A stretch of DNA of 64,000 bases from Vreelandella neptunia (GTDB lineage: Bacteria; Pseudomonadota; Gammaproteobacteria; Pseudomonadales; Halomonadaceae): assembly GCF_000712975.1 (NCBI RefSeq), contig NZ_JHQL01000005.1, positions 186,001 to 250,000 on the forward strand, given 5' to 3'. Position 1 is the first letter of the stretch. Each line of letters opens with the position of its first letter. The notes under the pieces were generated by a model. The model was not told where the DNA came from. It saw nothing but the letters and a program-made list of their open reading frames with translations, and did not search any database. Below, piece after piece: positions 26,314 to 36,821 of the stretch. Both the position numbers and the translations under genes were made by a program.

Positions 26314-27476
26314 GATTGCGCCTCACTGCCACCGGTGTCCCGCTTGTAACGTTCCATGTCGGGGGGAACCGGTAAGTTGTCTGGGGTTGGGGGCACCTCG
26401 CCTCCTTGTTGTGCAACCTGTTTCAGGCGGTAGGCCCAGGCCATCACTTCAGCAACCGCAGTATATAGCTCTGCAGGCACTTCAGCGTCTAAGTCCACGT
26501 GATGATACAGGGCACGCGCTAAGGGCGCTGCTTCCAATAGCGGCACACCAGCCTCTCGCCCTATTTCACGGATACGCGCGGCCACTGCATCGGCCCCTTT
26601 GGCCACCATCCGCGGCGCACCCATGCTACCTTCCTGATACTTCAGGGCCACCGCATAGTGGGTAGGGTTGGTGATGATAACGTCGGCGTCAGGCACTTTG
26701 CTCATCATTCGTCCCCTCGCCATGGCTTGCTGCTGCTGGCGAATACGGCCTTTAACGTGGGGATCGCCTTCCGACTCTTTGTGCTCTCGCTTAACCTCTT
26801 CCTTGCTCATACGCAGCTTTTTCGCATTGCTCCAAAGCTGAAATGGCACGTCAATCAGAATAACCACAATTAACGACAAAACGATCAGACCCGCAGCAAG
26901 GGCCGACATATTCAATGCCGTGGCCAACGCTTGTTGGATGGGCTGATTCATTAGCCCCATAAATTTGCCGAGGTTGGCATACAGAAATGCTGACGCAATG
27001 CCGCCGACCAGAATTGATTTGGCAATCGCCTTGGCTAACTCAATCAATGCCTGCGTCGAAAAAATACGCTTTAACCCTTTAATTGGATTTAACTTTGACA
27101 GTTTAGGCTGCATCGACTTTGCGGAAACTAACCATCCTCCCAATAGGGCGGGGGCGACCAGCGCAATCACTGTCAACAGTAAGAACAGCGGCAGCATTGC
27201 AATCAGTGTGCGCTGGCCTAGATCCAACGCATTAACCAGCATCGGCATGCTCTCCATGGCGTGACGACGCTCGAATAAGAAAGCCTGCTCCATCACCATG
27301 CCTAACTGGTCATAGAGCATTTGTCCCATGCTCCATAGTCCAATGACGCCGCCTAATAGCAGCAAAAAGGTCGCCAGTTCCCGAGACCGGGGGACTTGAC
27401 CTTCCTCACGCGCTTTGTCTAAGCGTCGGGGCGTGGCCTCTTCTGTTTTTTCCTGATCGCTATCGTCATCTGCCAT
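26310..27476 (-). CDS. flhB: Flagellar export switch protein FlhB
   Basis: 388 residues with four membrane helices (about 30-50, 90-115, 145-165, 180-205) and the cytoplasmic autocleavage motif NPTHYAVAL. Cleavage within NPTH allows the switch from rod/hook to filament substrates upon the FliK signal. It starts an flhBA operon separated from cheZ by a hairpin with a UUCG loop. A second, truncated FlhB C-terminal homologue is encoded at 41922-42215. Confidence 0.95.
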   Translation of the reverse strand: MADDDSDQEKTEEATPRRLDKAREEGQVPRSRELATFLLLLGGVIGLWSMGQMLYDQLGMVMEQAFLFERRHAMESMPMLVNALDLGQRTLIAMLPLFLLLTVIALVAPALLGGWLVSAKSMQPKLSKLNPIKGLKRIFSTQALIELAKAIAKSILVGGIASAFLYANLGKFMGLMNQPIQQALATALNMSALAAGLIVLSLIVVILIDVPFQLWSNAKKLRMSKEEVKREHKESEGDPHVKGRIRQQQQAMARGRMMSKVPDADVIITNPTHYAVALKYQEGSMGAPRMVAKGADAVAARIREIGREAGVPLLEAAPLARALYHHVDLDAEVPAELYTAVAEVMAWAYRLKQVAQQGGEVPPTPDNLPVPPDMERYKRDTGGSEAQS

Positions 27477-27506
27477 GCGGCCATCCGGCGGTATCTTGCG
27501 TGGCTT

Positions 27507-27560
27507 ATCATAAATTCAGCCGCCCCGAAGGACGGCTGAATGGAAGCCTATACTGCCATA
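27507..27560 (-). promoter_or_regulatory. Candidate flhBA promoter with FlhDC-like half-site
   Basis: On the minus strand TATGGCAGTATAGGCT (27545-27560) keeps the ATGGCAG core of the E. coli FlhD4C2 box (10 of 16 positions), and TATGAT at 27507-27512 could be a -10. The second box is not recognisable. In E. coli flhBAE is a class 2, FlhDC-dependent operon. Confidence 0.3.
27514..27541 (-). terminator. Hairpin with UUCG tetraloop between cheZ and flhB
   Basis: On the minus strand ATTCAGCCGTCC-TTCG-GGGCGGCTGAAT forms a 12-bp stem (one G-T wobble) closed by a stable UUCG loop, followed by TTTATG. The U-tract is short, so termination may be partial. Confidence 0.65.
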
Positions 27561-27593
27561 GGTAGGGCGTTACAATGTCTTAATAACCACCCA

Positions 27594-28289
27594 TTAAAAG
27601 CCCAATTCGTCCAATAAGTCGTCTACTTGGTCCTGACCGGTAACAATATCAGGAGAATTTTCCTTCACCTGAGGACCGTTCAACAGCTCTTCATTGCGAC
27701 GCGCATTATCATTTTTCCACTGATCTTCTGCTTTGCGCTGCATCGACTCTCTTGCCTGAGCACCAGGCACATTATCGATTAATACCTGCACAAGCTGATG
27801 CTCAATCTCACGAATGACATCCATCATCTTCTTGATAACTTGGCCGGTAAGATCCTGGAAATCCTGCGCCATCATAATATCGAGCAGCTCTTTGTTCGTG
27901 GCGGCAGCGATAGTGGGTACGTCACTCAGATACGTTCGTGTCTCTTTTACCAACGCCTTGGCATCATCAAGCTCTTTTGGCGCTTCAAACCACTCAGACC
28001 AGCGCTTATCCAACGCTTCAGCACGATCTGAAAGCTGGTCTTGCAAGGGCTGCGCTCGGTCAATAGCATTTAACGCACGATCAGCCGCCTGCTCGGTCAT
28101 GGTCGCCACATAATGCAATCGATCACGCGCGTCAGGAATAGCTTCCGCTGCTTTTTCGATCTCTTTATCTAGGCCCAACTCGCGCATATTATCGCGCAAC
28201 ATGCGAGTAAGCTTACCGATGCGAAAGATCAAATCTTCCGCAGCATCTTCGGACAGCTGGGTATCGCTAGCCTGCTCATGCTGACTCAT
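27594..28289 (-). CDS. cheZ: Chemotaxis phosphatase CheZ
   Basis: 231 residues, mostly helical. It contains the catalytic segment [17 protein letters not shown], with the Gln that inserts into CheY (Gln147 in E. coli), and the C-terminal CheY-binding helix [12 protein letters not shown]. It dephosphorylates CheY-P. Encoded 42 bases after cheY, at the end of the chemotaxis operon, as in enterics. Confidence 0.93.
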   Translation of the reverse strand: MSQHEQASDTQLSEDAAEDLIFRIGKLTRMLRDNMRELGLDKEIEKAAEAIPDARDRLHYVATMTEQAADRALNAIDRAQPLQDQLSDRAEALDKRWSEWFEAPKELDDAKALVKETRTYLSDVPTIAAATNKELLDIMMAQDFQDLTGQVIKKMMDVIREIEHQLVQVLIDNVPGAQARESMQRKAEDQWKNDNARRNEELLNGPQVKENSPDIVTGQDQVDDLLDELGF

Positions 28290-28331
28290 CGTGTTATCTC
28301 CTCGTTAACCGAGTACTCAGGCGCTGCCGCG

Positions 28332-28721
28332 TCATTTACCCATTTTCTCGAAAATTTTGTTTAGCTTCTCTTCGAGTGTGGCAGCAGTAAATGGTTTTAC
28401 GACGTAGCCATTAGCACCCGCTTGGGCAGCCGCGATGATGTTCTCTTTCTTGGCTTCTGCGGTCACCATTAATACTGGCAAGCCTTTTAACGCCTCATCT
28501 TGACGAATTTCTTTAAGCATTTCTAAGCCGTCTAGATTGGGCATATTCCAATCAGATACGACGAACTCGAAGTTTCCAGCGCGCAGCTTATTTAAGGCAT
28601 CTTGGCCATCTTCCGCTTCATCGACATTGGTAAAACCTAGCTCTTTTAGCAAGCTACGAACAATCCGACGCATGGTGGGAAAGTCGTCAACTACTAAAAA
28701 ACTCATATTCTTGTCGGCCAT
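28332..28721 (-). CDS. cheY: Chemotaxis response regulator CheY
   Basis: 129-residue single receiver domain. The acidic pair is in [10 protein letters not shown], the phospho-acceptor Asp in [12 protein letters not shown], the switch Thr in [12 protein letters not shown] and Lys in VVKPFTA. It binds FliM when phosphorylated by CheA and reverses motor rotation. Length and motifs match E. coli CheY closely. A 189-base spacer separates it from the upstream MCP. Confidence 0.96.
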   Translation of the reverse strand: MADKNMSFLVVDDFPTMRRIVRSLLKELGFTNVDEAEDGQDALNKLRAGNFEFVVSDWNMPNLDGLEMLKEIRQDEALKGLPVLMVTAEAKKENIIAAAQAGANGYVVKPFTAATLEEKLNKIFEKMGK

Positions 28722-28760
28722 CGGTCATCCTCTCGTTCAAAGTATGTCGTCACAATCATT

Positions 28761-28781
28761 CTTAAAACAGGCTGTTTTAAG
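28761..28781. repeat. Perfect inverted repeat upstream of cheY
   Basis: CTTAAAACA and TGTTTTAAG, nine base pairs with a three-base loop, 40-60 bases upstream of cheY. It has no downstream U-run, so an operator or leader hairpin is more likely than a terminator. It lies in the 189-base spacer between an MCP gene and cheY. Confidence 0.4.
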
Positions 28782-28910
28782 CCAGTCGTCAAAGCAACGT
28801 TTATAAACAACATCCACAACATTCATAAAACAGCTTTAAAACCAAACCAAAAACCGCCTGCTAAGTAACTAATTAAACTATCGATTTAAGCTACTATTGG
28901 TGTTGTCCCA

Positions 28911-30599
28911 TTAAAATGCTTCCCAAGCGTCGTGATCGGCAGGTTCAGGCGTGCGGCGCGGCGTAGCCACGTGCTTAGCTGTCGGCTCACGTGATTGTTG
29001 AGGGCTGGGTGGCAGCGCTTGGCGCTGTGGTTCACCATGGTCAGTCAACAAAGCAAAGACAGCCACCGCCTCTTCTAGCTTGTTTGCCTGCTCCTCAAGC
29101 GACATCGCTGCGGCAGTGGCTTCTTGCACTAATGAGGCATTCTGCTGAGTTGTTTCATCCATCTGCCCCACGGCTTGGCTTACCTGCGTGATACCGTCGC
29201 TTTGTTCCTGAGATGCAGCGGAAATTTCATCCATAATATCGGTCACTCGACGAACGGCAGTCACCACATCAACCATCGTGGAACCCGCTTGTTCTACCAG
29301 CGTAGAGCCTTGCTTGATTTGGGAAACAGAGGCCTCAATCAGCGTTTTAATCTCTTTAGCAGCATCCGCACTGCGGCTAGCAAGGTTGCGTACCTCGCCG
29401 GCTACGACGGCAAAACCACGCCCTTGCTCTCCGGCACGCGCCGCTTCTACAGAGGCATTAAGTGCCAAGATATTGGTTTGAAAAGCAATAGAGTCAATGA
29501 CACTGGTAATATCGGCGACCTTCTGGGAACTGGTAGAAATACCGTGCATGGTGTTCACTACTTGCTCTACCACTTGCCCGCCTTGCTCAGCAGTGGTGGA
29601 AGCATCTGCTGCCAAGGTGCTTGCCTGGCGGGCATTATCGGCATTCTGCTTAACCGTTGCCGTCATCTGCTCCATGCTGGCAGCCGTTTCTTCAATCGAC
29701 GCGGCCTGCTGTTCTGTGCGCGCAGACAAGTCTGCGTTGCCTCTCGCGATCTCCTGAGTACCGTGATGAATTTCACTGCTACCTTCACGCACCCGGGTCA
29801 CAATCGCCGTCAGGTTTTGCTGCATCGTGCCCATTGCTGCAAACAACCGACCGACTTCATTATTGCCTGAGGCGGGGACAGGCTCCGTTAAATCGGCCTG
29901 GGAAATTTTGTCTAGACGTCTTACCGCGTCGTTTAGTGGTGCGATGACCGTGCGGCGTAAAGCAACGTAAATTATCAGCGTCACCAAAAGCGCGATGGTG
30001 ACGGCAAACACGTTGATTAGCATAAACCTATTGCCTTGGATCTCGGCTTCGCTACGAATGCTTTCTACACGTTGAAACCCATACTGCACGAAGGCGGTAA
30101 CACTATTGGACAACTTGCTGAGTGGTTCAACCAGCTCTCCTCTAAGCCGGTTAAAAGTATTAATGTCCATTGTTTCGAACGTTGCATGCTGCTGTTTAAC
30201 TAAGCCAATAACCTCACGGAAGTCTGTCTCTAAGGTATTGCCTAGGGCTTCACCCTGGTCAGTCCGAGGAGTTGCAACAAAGCTCTCAAAACGCTCTTCG
30301 GCGCGCTCAATTCGATCCAGAGCAATATCGACCTGGGCATTGGATTGACGTGTTTGACCGACCATTAAAAAGTTAGATGCTGTTTCCATGGCCAGCATCG
30401 CCTGGTTGAGCAACGAGTCTGCGCGATTAATCTCGTTGAGCTGACCATTACTGATGAGGCTATAGGTTGACAAATTAGCCTGAGCATTGCGATCTGACAG
30501 GAAGCTAATACTGGCTAACACCAGGATTAGGATGGCAAAGCAAGCAAGCGCGACGATAACCGCGGAATGAATATTGATCTGACGCAGTGAGCGTGTCAT
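28911..30599 (-). CDS. Methyl-accepting chemotaxis protein, Tar/Tsr-like topology
   Basis: 562 residues. Membrane helix 1 is at about 13-33, followed by a periplasmic four-helix-bundle-like sensor of about 160 residues, membrane helix 2 at about 193-215, a HAMP domain, and a cytoplasmic signalling domain with the hairpin-tip sequence [39 protein letters not shown] conserved (positions about 375-415). It ends in DAWEAF, an aromatic WExF-type pentapeptide like the CheR/CheB tether of Tar/Tsr. The ligand is unknown. It lies between cheB and cheY. Confidence 0.92.
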   Translation of the reverse strand: MTRSLRQINIHSAVIVALACFAILILVLASISFLSDRNAQANLSTYSLISNGQLNEINRADSLLNQAMLAMETASNFLMVGQTRQSNAQVDIALDRIERAEERFESFVATPRTDQGEALGNTLETDFREVIGLVKQQHATFETMDINTFNRLRGELVEPLSKLSNSVTAFVQYGFQRVESIRSEAEIQGNRFMLINVFAVTIALLVTLIIYVALRRTVIAPLNDAVRRLDKISQADLTEPVPASGNNEVGRLFAAMGTMQQNLTAIVTRVREGSSEIHHGTQEIARGNADLSARTEQQAASIEETAASMEQMTATVKQNADNARQASTLAADASTTAEQGGQVVEQVVNTMHGISTSSQKVADITSVIDSIAFQTNILALNASVEAARAGEQGRGFAVVAGEVRNLASRSADAAKEIKTLIEASVSQIKQGSTLVEQAGSTMVDVVTAVRRVTDIMDEISAASQEQSDGITQVSQAVGQMDETTQQNASLVQEATAAAMSLEEQANKLEEAVAVFALLTDHGEPQRQALPPSPQQSREPTAKHVATPRRTPEPADHDAWEAF

Positions 30600-30634
30600 T
30601 TTTTGTGCCCCTTATAATAATCGTAATGGGGTGG

Positions 30635-31696
30635 TTATACCCGCTGAGCACGCCCTGAAGCGGCAATTAAGGCCATCAAGCGTGATGGAATATCCTCTAA
30701 AGCAACCACATCTACCGCTCCCCCTACTGCGATGGCTTCTCTTGGCATGCCAAATACCACACAGCTTTCTTCGTTTTGGGCAATGGTGGCAGCTCCCGCT
30801 TGACGCATTTCTAACAGTCCTGTGGCGCCGTCTTTCCCCATCCCGGTCAAAATCACCCCAATGGCATTTTTCCCTGCATGTTTTGCGGCAGAACGGAATA
30901 ACACATCCACAGAGGGGCGATGACGATTCACCGGTGGGCCATCATTAAGGCGCGCCACGTAGTTAGCACCGCTACGTACAAGCTCAAGATGTTGGTCACC
31001 CGGTGCAATATAGGCATGGCCTGGTAAGACCCGCTCGCCATCGGTGGCTTCTTTTACGCTAATACGGCACAGCCTATCCAGCCGCTCAGCAAAGGAGCGC
31101 GTAAAGCCTCCGGGCATGTGCTGAGTAATCAAAATGGCAGGCGCATTCGCAGGAAGCGGCTCAAGAACCGAACGAATCGCCTCGGTACCGCCGGTAGAAG
31201 CGCCGATAATAATGAGCTTCTCACTGGAGACCATAGGAGCTTTCAGCTGCGTGGGCGGTGGCGCATTTTTGTGACGGGCTTGGCGTGGACGCGAGCGAGC
31301 AGCCGCACGCAGTTTATCGGTAATTTCAGCCGCATATTCCATCATGCCATTACGAATACCCAAGCTTGGCTTGGCGACAAAATCCAACGCTCCTAGCTCT
31401 AAGGCACGCAGCGTAATTTCTGAGCCACTTTGGGTTAGCGATGACACCATGAGCACTGGCATAGGGCGGAGTCGCATTAGTCGCTCAAGGAAATCAAGCC
31501 CATCCATCCGCGGCATTTCCACGTCAAGTGTCAGTACATCAGGATTGTGCTGCTTGATTAAATCTCTAGCTGCAATGGGGTCAGGCGCCACGGCGACGAC
31601 TTCCATGTCTGGCTGTGAGTTGATTATCTCAGTCAACAAGTCTCGAATCAGCGCCGAGTCATCGACGCACAACACTTTGATTTTGGCTGCGTTCAA
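30635..31696 (-). CDS. cheB: Chemotaxis protein-glutamate methylesterase/deamidase CheB
   Basis: 353 residues: an N-terminal receiver domain (Asp in [15 protein letters not shown]) and a C-terminal methylesterase domain with Ser in [11 protein letters not shown], His in [17 protein letters not shown] and Asp in [14 protein letters not shown]. It removes methyl groups from the MCPs during adaptation when phosphorylated by CheA. It follows cheR after 88 bases, as in the enteric cheRBYZ order but with an MCP gene between cheB and cheY. Confidence 0.96.
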   Translation of the reverse strand: MNAAKIKVLCVDDSALIRDLLTEIINSQPDMEVVAVAPDPIAARDLIKQHNPDVLTLDVEMPRMDGLDFLERLMRLRPMPVLMVSSLTQSGSEITLRALELGALDFVAKPSLGIRNGMMEYAAEITDKLRAAARSRPRQARHKNAPPPTQLKAPMVSSEKLIIIGASTGGTEAIRSVLEPLPANAPAILITQHMPGGFTRSFAERLDRLCRISVKEATDGERVLPGHAYIAPGDQHLELVRSGANYVARLNDGPPVNRHRPSVDVLFRSAAKHAGKNAIGVILTGMGKDGATGLLEMRQAGAATIAQNEESCVVFGMPREAIAVGGAVDVVALEDIPSRLMALIAASGRAQRV

Positions 31697-31784
31697 AGCA
31701 CGCCTCCTTTATACGGTAGCCACCTGTGTGCCAACCCACTCCGATAAGGCGATTGCCAAAAAGGAGTAAACGCACGTAACCGAT

Positions 31785-32666
31785 TTATCTTTTAGCGAGG
31801 GTGTAAACCGTCTGCCCACGCAGCTTGAATGCATCACTGATATACGAAAAGTTTTCCGAATGGCCGGCAAACAGTAACGCGTCCGGCTTCATCAACGGAG
31901 CAAACCGTTTTAAGATCTTTGCCTGGGTATCTTTATCGAAATAGATCATGATGTTGCGGCAAAAAACGGCATCAAAGGGACCTTTTACCGGCCACTGCGG
32001 CGCCAGCAGGTTAAGCGGTAGAAACTCTACCAACGACGACACTTCCGGCCGGATGCGCGCCAAGCCCGCATGGCCGCCGGTGCCTTTCTGAAAAAATCGT
32101 TTTACCCGCACTTCGTCTAACTTGCGCACTTGCTCAAGCGGATAAATGCCCGCGCGCGCTTTGCTAAGCGCGTCGGTATCAATATCGGTGGCAATCACCT
32201 TCGCCTGTGCAGCTTTTGGCCCTAGCGTCTCTAAGAGCGTCATCGCAATTGAGTACGGCTCCTCCCCGGTAGATGCTGCCGAACACCATATGGTGACAGG
32301 TGTTTGCTGCTGCTTAATATGCTCAGCTAATAGGGGGAAGTGGTGCGCCTCACGAAAAAAAGCGGTGAGGTTAGTGGTTAGCGCGTTAGTAAATGCTTCC
32401 CACTCTTTAGCGTCAGGCTGACGCTCTAAGCGCGTCAAATAGTCGGTAAACCGAGTGATGCCGTAATGGCGCAACCGCTTTGCTAAACGGCTATAGACCA
32501 TTTCACGCTTATGCTCAGCCAGCACGATGCCAGCGCGCAGATAAATAAGCTCTCTTATCCGCGCAAAGTCGGCATCCGTTAGCACTAGGTCGCGCTCAAT
32601 ACCTCCCGATGTCCACTGACCGGCGTCAACTCCTCGCTCGCGATGGTCTGTCAAAATTCTTCCCAC
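31785..32666 (-). CDS. cheR: Chemotaxis protein methyltransferase CheR
   Basis: About 293 residues: an N-terminal helical domain and a SAM-binding domain with [16 protein letters not shown] and [11 protein letters not shown], which are CheR signatures. It methylates glutamates of MCPs; the three MCPs encoded here end in WExF pentapeptides that can recruit it. The start is uncertain: the frame begins with GTG 32666, overlapping the upstream MCP by 16 bases, with TTG 32654 as an alternative. Confidence 0.93.
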   Translation of the reverse strand: MGRILTDHRERGVDAGQWTSGGIERDLVLTDADFARIRELIYLRAGIVLAEHKREMVYSRLAKRLRHYGITRFTDYLTRLERQPDAKEWEAFTNALTTNLTAFFREAHHFPLLAEHIKQQQTPVTIWCSAASTGEEPYSIAMTLLETLGPKAAQAKVIATDIDTDALSKARAGIYPLEQVRKLDEVRVKRFFQKGTGGHAGLARIRPEVSSLVEFLPLNLLAPQWPVKGPFDAVFCRNIMIYFDKDTQAKILKRFAPLMKPDALLFAGHSENFSYISDAFKLRGQTVYTLAKR

Positions 32667-34822
32667 TCCTCTGCTGAGGCCAGCTGCCGCGTGGTTGACA
32701 ACGAAGATGCTTTGTTCGGGCGTTCAATAGGTTGAACCGCATTAATACTGCGAACAGCAGCAGATATTGGTTTCAACTCGCCCTGCTCACACCGGTTATT
32801 TAAGCGGAAGGCTTCGACAGAGAGAGCCAGTAAACCGGCCTGTTGTTCTAATGCCACGGCGGCGCGTGCCGTTTCCTGAACACGTAAGGCGTTTTGTTGT
32901 GTTGCTTGATCCATTTCGGTAACGGCTTGGTTTACTTCCGCAATACCATGACTCTGCTCCTCAGATGCTGACGAAATATCGTGCATAATCTGTGTAACGC
33001 TGCGCGCCGCTTCGGCAACTTCACCAATGGCTTTTTCGGCTTTTTTAACTAGTCCAGCACCGGCATTGACTTCTTTGTTAGAGCCATCAATCAGCCCTCG
33101 AATCTCTTGCGACGCATTAGCACTGCGGCCCGCCAACTTACGCACTTCATCAGCCACTACTGCGAAGCCACGGCCATGCTCGCCCGCTCTGGCAGCTTCT
33201 ACTGAGGCATTAAGTGCCAGAATATTGGTTTGGAAAGCAATCGAGTCAATGACGTTAATGATATCCGTCATTTGTTGTGAGCTTTGCGTAATCCGTTGCA
33301 TATTCTCAACTAACTGCGCCATGAGCTCCCCAGTCTGCGCCACTTGCGTAGTATTGTTATCGGCAAGACGACGTGCTTCTTGAGCGTTATCGCTATTTTG
33401 ACGCACCGTGGTGGTCATTTCTTCCATGCTGGAGGCCGTTTGCTGTAATGATGCGGCCTGCTGTTCAGTGCGCGACGATAGAGCCTCATTGCCGCTGGCA
33501 ATCTCTTTAGCCGCAGGAGTGACCACATTGATACCGTCTTTAACTTCGCTGATGAGACTGCTCAAGCTTTTGCGCATCGTATTCAGCGATTCCATGAGTA
33601 GCCCCACCTCATCACGTTGATGCGGTGGAACTTTCGCCGCTAAGTTCCCTCCTGCTATCTGCAACGTGAAGCGAGACGCACTTTTTAGCGGCCGGACAAT
33701 GGAACGTAGCATCATCACCCCGAGGAAGATAAGTGCTAACAAACCAACGCCCAGAACAGTGGCTTGAGCATTGAGCATTCTGGCTTGACCTTGCTCGGCA
33801 TCGGCGGCCATCGCTTCAGCGGCGGCCTGCTTTTGGGCGATGAGCTGGTTCACCAGGGAAGAGAGTTCACGCCCTTCGTTATTCATCACGTTAATCACAG
33901 CGTCTAAGCCAGTAAACGCTAGATACGTTTCTTCCGCTTGTAATACATTGGCCGCCTGCAGCATGCCATTGTCTAAAAACGACTGCAGCCGCTCGTTGAA
34001 CGACGTCGCCAGCGCGTCAGTGTTAACATCACGGGAGTAATACTGCTGCCAGGCTTGTTCAACCGCTGCTGCGTTATCGGCAACCATTTCGCCCATTTCA
34101 AAGCGCTGTTTGATCAGCTCCATTCGCTCTGGCTCAATCATGGCTTGGCGGGTTTGAGCGATGGTTTGGTCAATTTGCTGCAGGCGGATAACGTCTTGCA
34201 GGCCATCATTATTAAGCACGGCGAGACGCTCTCCGGCCAGATTGAGGCTATATAATCCCAGGCCACCGCTCAGCAACAGTAGCGCACCAGCCACGACAAT
34301 CATGCCCGTTAACTTAGCTCGCAGGGTATCAAACCGTATCCGTTTTAAGCGCTGTACTAGGCCTTTTTTGCGCAGCTGGCCCTTCTCTAAGTAATACAGC
34401 TTGTTACGGCCCTCACGTATGTCAGCGTAGACCTGTTCTGCCTGTGCAATAGCCTCCCGCGAAGCCTGCACTCTGACGGAGGCGTAGCCAACCACGTCAT
34501 CCTCTTCGATGATCGGCGTCACACTGGCATTCACCCAGTAGTGATCACCATTTTTGCAGCGGTTTTTAACCAGCCCTCGCCATGTTTCACCGCTCTCTAC
34601 GGTTTGCCATAAGTTCTCGAACGCTGCTGGTGGCATATCCGGGTGACGAATCAGATTATGCGGCGCCCCCATCAGCTCTTCATAATCAAAACCACTGATC
34701 TGGATAAAGGCGGGGTTCGCATACGTAATACGCCCCTTAAGATCCGTCCGAGAAACAAGGAAGTCGTCACTGCGAAGCTCAACTTCGCGTTGAGTGACTG
34801 GCTGGTTATTACGCATTCGCAT
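32651..34822 (-). CDS. Aer-like methyl-accepting chemotaxis protein with N-terminal PAS
   Basis: 723 residues. An N-terminal PAS domain (about 15-125, with [20 protein letters not shown] and [18 protein letters not shown]) resembles the FAD-binding PAS of Aer. Then come membrane helix 1 at about 172-192, a periplasmic helical domain of about 150 residues, membrane helix 2 at about 355-375, HAMP and the MCP signalling domain. It ends in EEWEEF, a possible CheR/CheB docking pentapeptide. Unlike E. coli Aer it also has a full periplasmic domain, so it may sense both redox/energy state and an external ligand. Confidence 0.9.
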   Translation of the reverse strand: MRMRNNQPVTQREVELRSDDFLVSRTDLKGRITYANPAFIQISGFDYEELMGAPHNLIRHPDMPPAAFENLWQTVESGETWRGLVKNRCKNGDHYWVNASVTPIIEEDDVVGYASVRVQASREAIAQAEQVYADIREGRNKLYYLEKGQLRKKGLVQRLKRIRFDTLRAKLTGMIVVAGALLLLSGGLGLYSLNLAGERLAVLNNDGLQDVIRLQQIDQTIAQTRQAMIEPERMELIKQRFEMGEMVADNAAAVEQAWQQYYSRDVNTDALATSFNERLQSFLDNGMLQAANVLQAEETYLAFTGLDAVINVMNNEGRELSSLVNQLIAQKQAAAEAMAADAEQGQARMLNAQATVLGVGLLALIFLGVMMLRSIVRPLKSASRFTLQIAGGNLAAKVPPHQRDEVGLLMESLNTMRKSLSSLISEVKDGINVVTPAAKEIASGNEALSSRTEQQAASLQQTASSMEEMTTTVRQNSDNAQEARRLADNNTTQVAQTGELMAQLVENMQRITQSSQQMTDIINVIDSIAFQTNILALNASVEAARAGEHGRGFAVVADEVRKLAGRSANASQEIRGLIDGSNKEVNAGAGLVKKAEKAIGEVAEAARSVTQIMHDISSASEEQSHGIAEVNQAVTEMDQATQQNALRVQETARAAVALEQQAGLLALSVEAFRLNNRCEQGELKPISAAVRSINAVQPIERPNKASSLSTTRQLASAEEWEEF

Positions 34823-34875
34823 GCCTTATTGTTAGTAGTAAAGCCAAGGAAATGGTGATGCTCAAACCGCAAGGC

Positions 34876-36294
34876 TTAGAACGCTTCCCACTCATCTGCT
34901 GCTGCATGGCGAGCGGGTATTTTCTTTGTTGTCATGGCTGGGACAACCGCTGCTTGTTGAAGAGCACGAGGGGGATGAGAGTCTCGTGGCACATTAAAGT
35001 CTCGTGGTGGATTAGAGTCTTGTGATGTGCTGGACGCAATCTGGAAGCGCTCTACCGCCTCTCTCAGACGCGCTGCCTCACTTTCTAATTCATTGGCACT
35101 GCGTGCCGCCTGCTGAACCAGCTGAGCGTTTTGCTGCACCACTTGGTCCATCTGAGCAACTGCTTGGTTAACTTGGCCGATACCGTTACTTTGTTCTTCA
35201 GAAGCAGCTGCGATTTCATCCATAATGTCATTGACTCGCTGCACTGCAGCGACAAGATCCTGCATGGTTTGGCCCGCATGGTTCACCCGCTGCGTACCTG
35301 CATCTACTTTACCTAACGACGCATCAATCAGCGTGCGAATCTCTTTAGCCGCATTGGCGCTTCGGCTAGCAAGACTGCGGACTTCCTGGGCGACGACGGC
35401 AAATCCTTTACCATGCTCACCGGCGCGGGCTGCTTCTACTGAGGCGTTAAGTGCCAAAATATTAGTTTGAAAAGCGATGTTATCAATCACCGTAATAATG
35501 TCAGCGACCTGATGGGAGCTAGCGCTGATGTCTTGCATGGTTTCAATGATGTTGGCCACCTCTTCGCCACTGCGTCTTGCGGTGAGCGTTACTTCATTTG
35601 CGAGCTGACTGGCTTGCAACGCATTATCAGCATTATGGCCTACGGTCGAGGCAAGCTGCTCCATGCTAGACGCTGTTTCTTCCAGGGAAGAAGCTTGCTG
35701 TTCGGTGCGTGAAGAGAGATCGTTATTGCCACTGGCAATATGCTGGGAGCGCTCAAAAATTGACGCTCCGCTTTGGCGCACCACTCCAACAGTCTCAGAC
35801 AATGAGGACTGCATGTGTGCCATTGCGCTGTACAGCCGGCCAATTTCATTGTTACCTGGCGATACAATGTGTTGACTTAAGTCGCCTTTGGCCATCTTTT
35901 CAAAATAACCGACTAAGCGATCCAGCGGACGCAAAACATTAACCGTCACCCCCCAAATCACCACGGCAACCGTCAACCCCGTCATGATGACAACGCCAAT
36001 TAACACCCAGCGAACACGGGTGGCGAACTCGCTAAATACCACTTGCTGCGCCTGCAGATCGTTGGATGCCTGTACGATGGCAACGCCTTGATTAAGTGCA
36101 TATAGCCCGATTCCACAGGCGACGACCACCAATAGTGAGAAGGTAGCCAATACTAGCCCCCAGCTCAGGCGCACGGTCATATTGCTCATTATTTGACGCA
36201 TTAGCGATGTCACACGCGTTACTCCAAATACAGCTGTGTTGGCCGGTGTTGTCCATGACACCAGAGATGGCTGTTGTTTTGGCTGAAAAGGCAC
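34876..36294 (-). CDS. Methyl-accepting chemotaxis protein with minimal periplasmic loop
   Basis: Up to 472 residues. Membrane helix 1 (LATFSLLVVVACGIGLYAL) and helix 2 (IGVVIMTGLTVAVVIWGV) are separated by only about 35 residues, so no ordinary ligand-binding domain fits. HAMP and a complete signalling domain follow, with [20 protein letters not shown] and the C-terminal tail DEWEAF. The start is uncertain: GTG 36294 has a purine-rich AGGGAG immediately before it, while ATGs at 36201 and 36189 would begin just before helix 1. It lies 26 bases after cheW. Confidence 0.87.
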   Translation of the reverse strand: MPFQPKQQPSLVSWTTPANTAVFGVTRVTSLMRQIMSNMTVRLSWGLVLATFSLLVVVACGIGLYALNQGVAIVQASNDLQAQQVVFSEFATRVRWVLIGVVIMTGLTVAVVIWGVTVNVLRPLDRLVGYFEKMAKGDLSQHIVSPGNNEIGRLYSAMAHMQSSLSETVGVVRQSGASIFERSQHIASGNNDLSSRTEQQASSLEETASSMEQLASTVGHNADNALQASQLANEVTLTARRSGEEVANIIETMQDISASSHQVADIITVIDNIAFQTNILALNASVEAARAGEHGKGFAVVAQEVRSLASRSANAAKEIRTLIDASLGKVDAGTQRVNHAGQTMQDLVAAVQRVNDIMDEIAAASEEQSNGIGQVNQAVAQMDQVVQQNAQLVQQAARSANELESEAARLREAVERFQIASSTSQDSNPPRDFNVPRDSHPPRALQQAAVVPAMTTKKIPARHAAADEWEAF

Positions 36295-36320
36295 ACTCCC
36301 TGTGCCGGGTAGACAAACGG

Positions 36321-36821
36321 TTAGCGGTTACTGGTGCTGTCGACTAATGCCATCTCTTCGCTGGTCAGCAATTTATCAATATCCACTAGCACTAACATGC
36401 GGTCTTCAAGGCTACCTAGTCCGCTCAGGAAGTCAGAAGAGAGCGTAACGCCAAACTCAGGCGCGGGTTTGATCTGATCGGGCGTTAACGTCATCACATC
36501 AGAAACACCATCGACAACGATACCGACGACACGGTCAGCCACATTGACAACAATAACAACCGTTTGACCACCGTACTCAACGTTTTCCAAATTAAATTTA
36601 ATACGCAAATCAACAATCGGCACAATAACACCGCGCAGATTGGTCACTCCTTTAATAAAGTCAGGCGCATTGGCAATCCGAGTGACATTTTCGTAACCAC
36701 GTATTTCCTGAACCTTTAAAATATCAATGGCGTACTCTTCTTCTCCTAAAGAGAACACCAAAAATTCGCGATTATCCGCCTCTGCGGCGGCTAAAACCGC
36801 TCCATTGTTTGCTTGACTCAT
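36321..36821 (-). CDS. cheW: Chemotaxis coupling protein CheW
   Basis: 166 residues, SH3-like coupling protein that joins CheA to MCPs in the receptor array. Family hallmarks include [20 protein letters not shown] and [15 protein letters not shown]. It overlaps the cheA stop by four bases (ATGA), ensuring coupled translation. Length matches E. coli CheW (167). Confidence 0.96.
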   Translation of the reverse strand: MSQANNGAVLAAAEADNREFLVFSLGEEEYAIDILKVQEIRGYENVTRIANAPDFIKGVTNLRGVIVPIVDLRIKFNLENVEYGGQTVVIVVNVADRVVGIVVDGVSDVMTLTPDQIKPAPEFGVTLSSDFLSGLGSLEDRMLVLVDIDKLLTSEEMALVDSTSNR

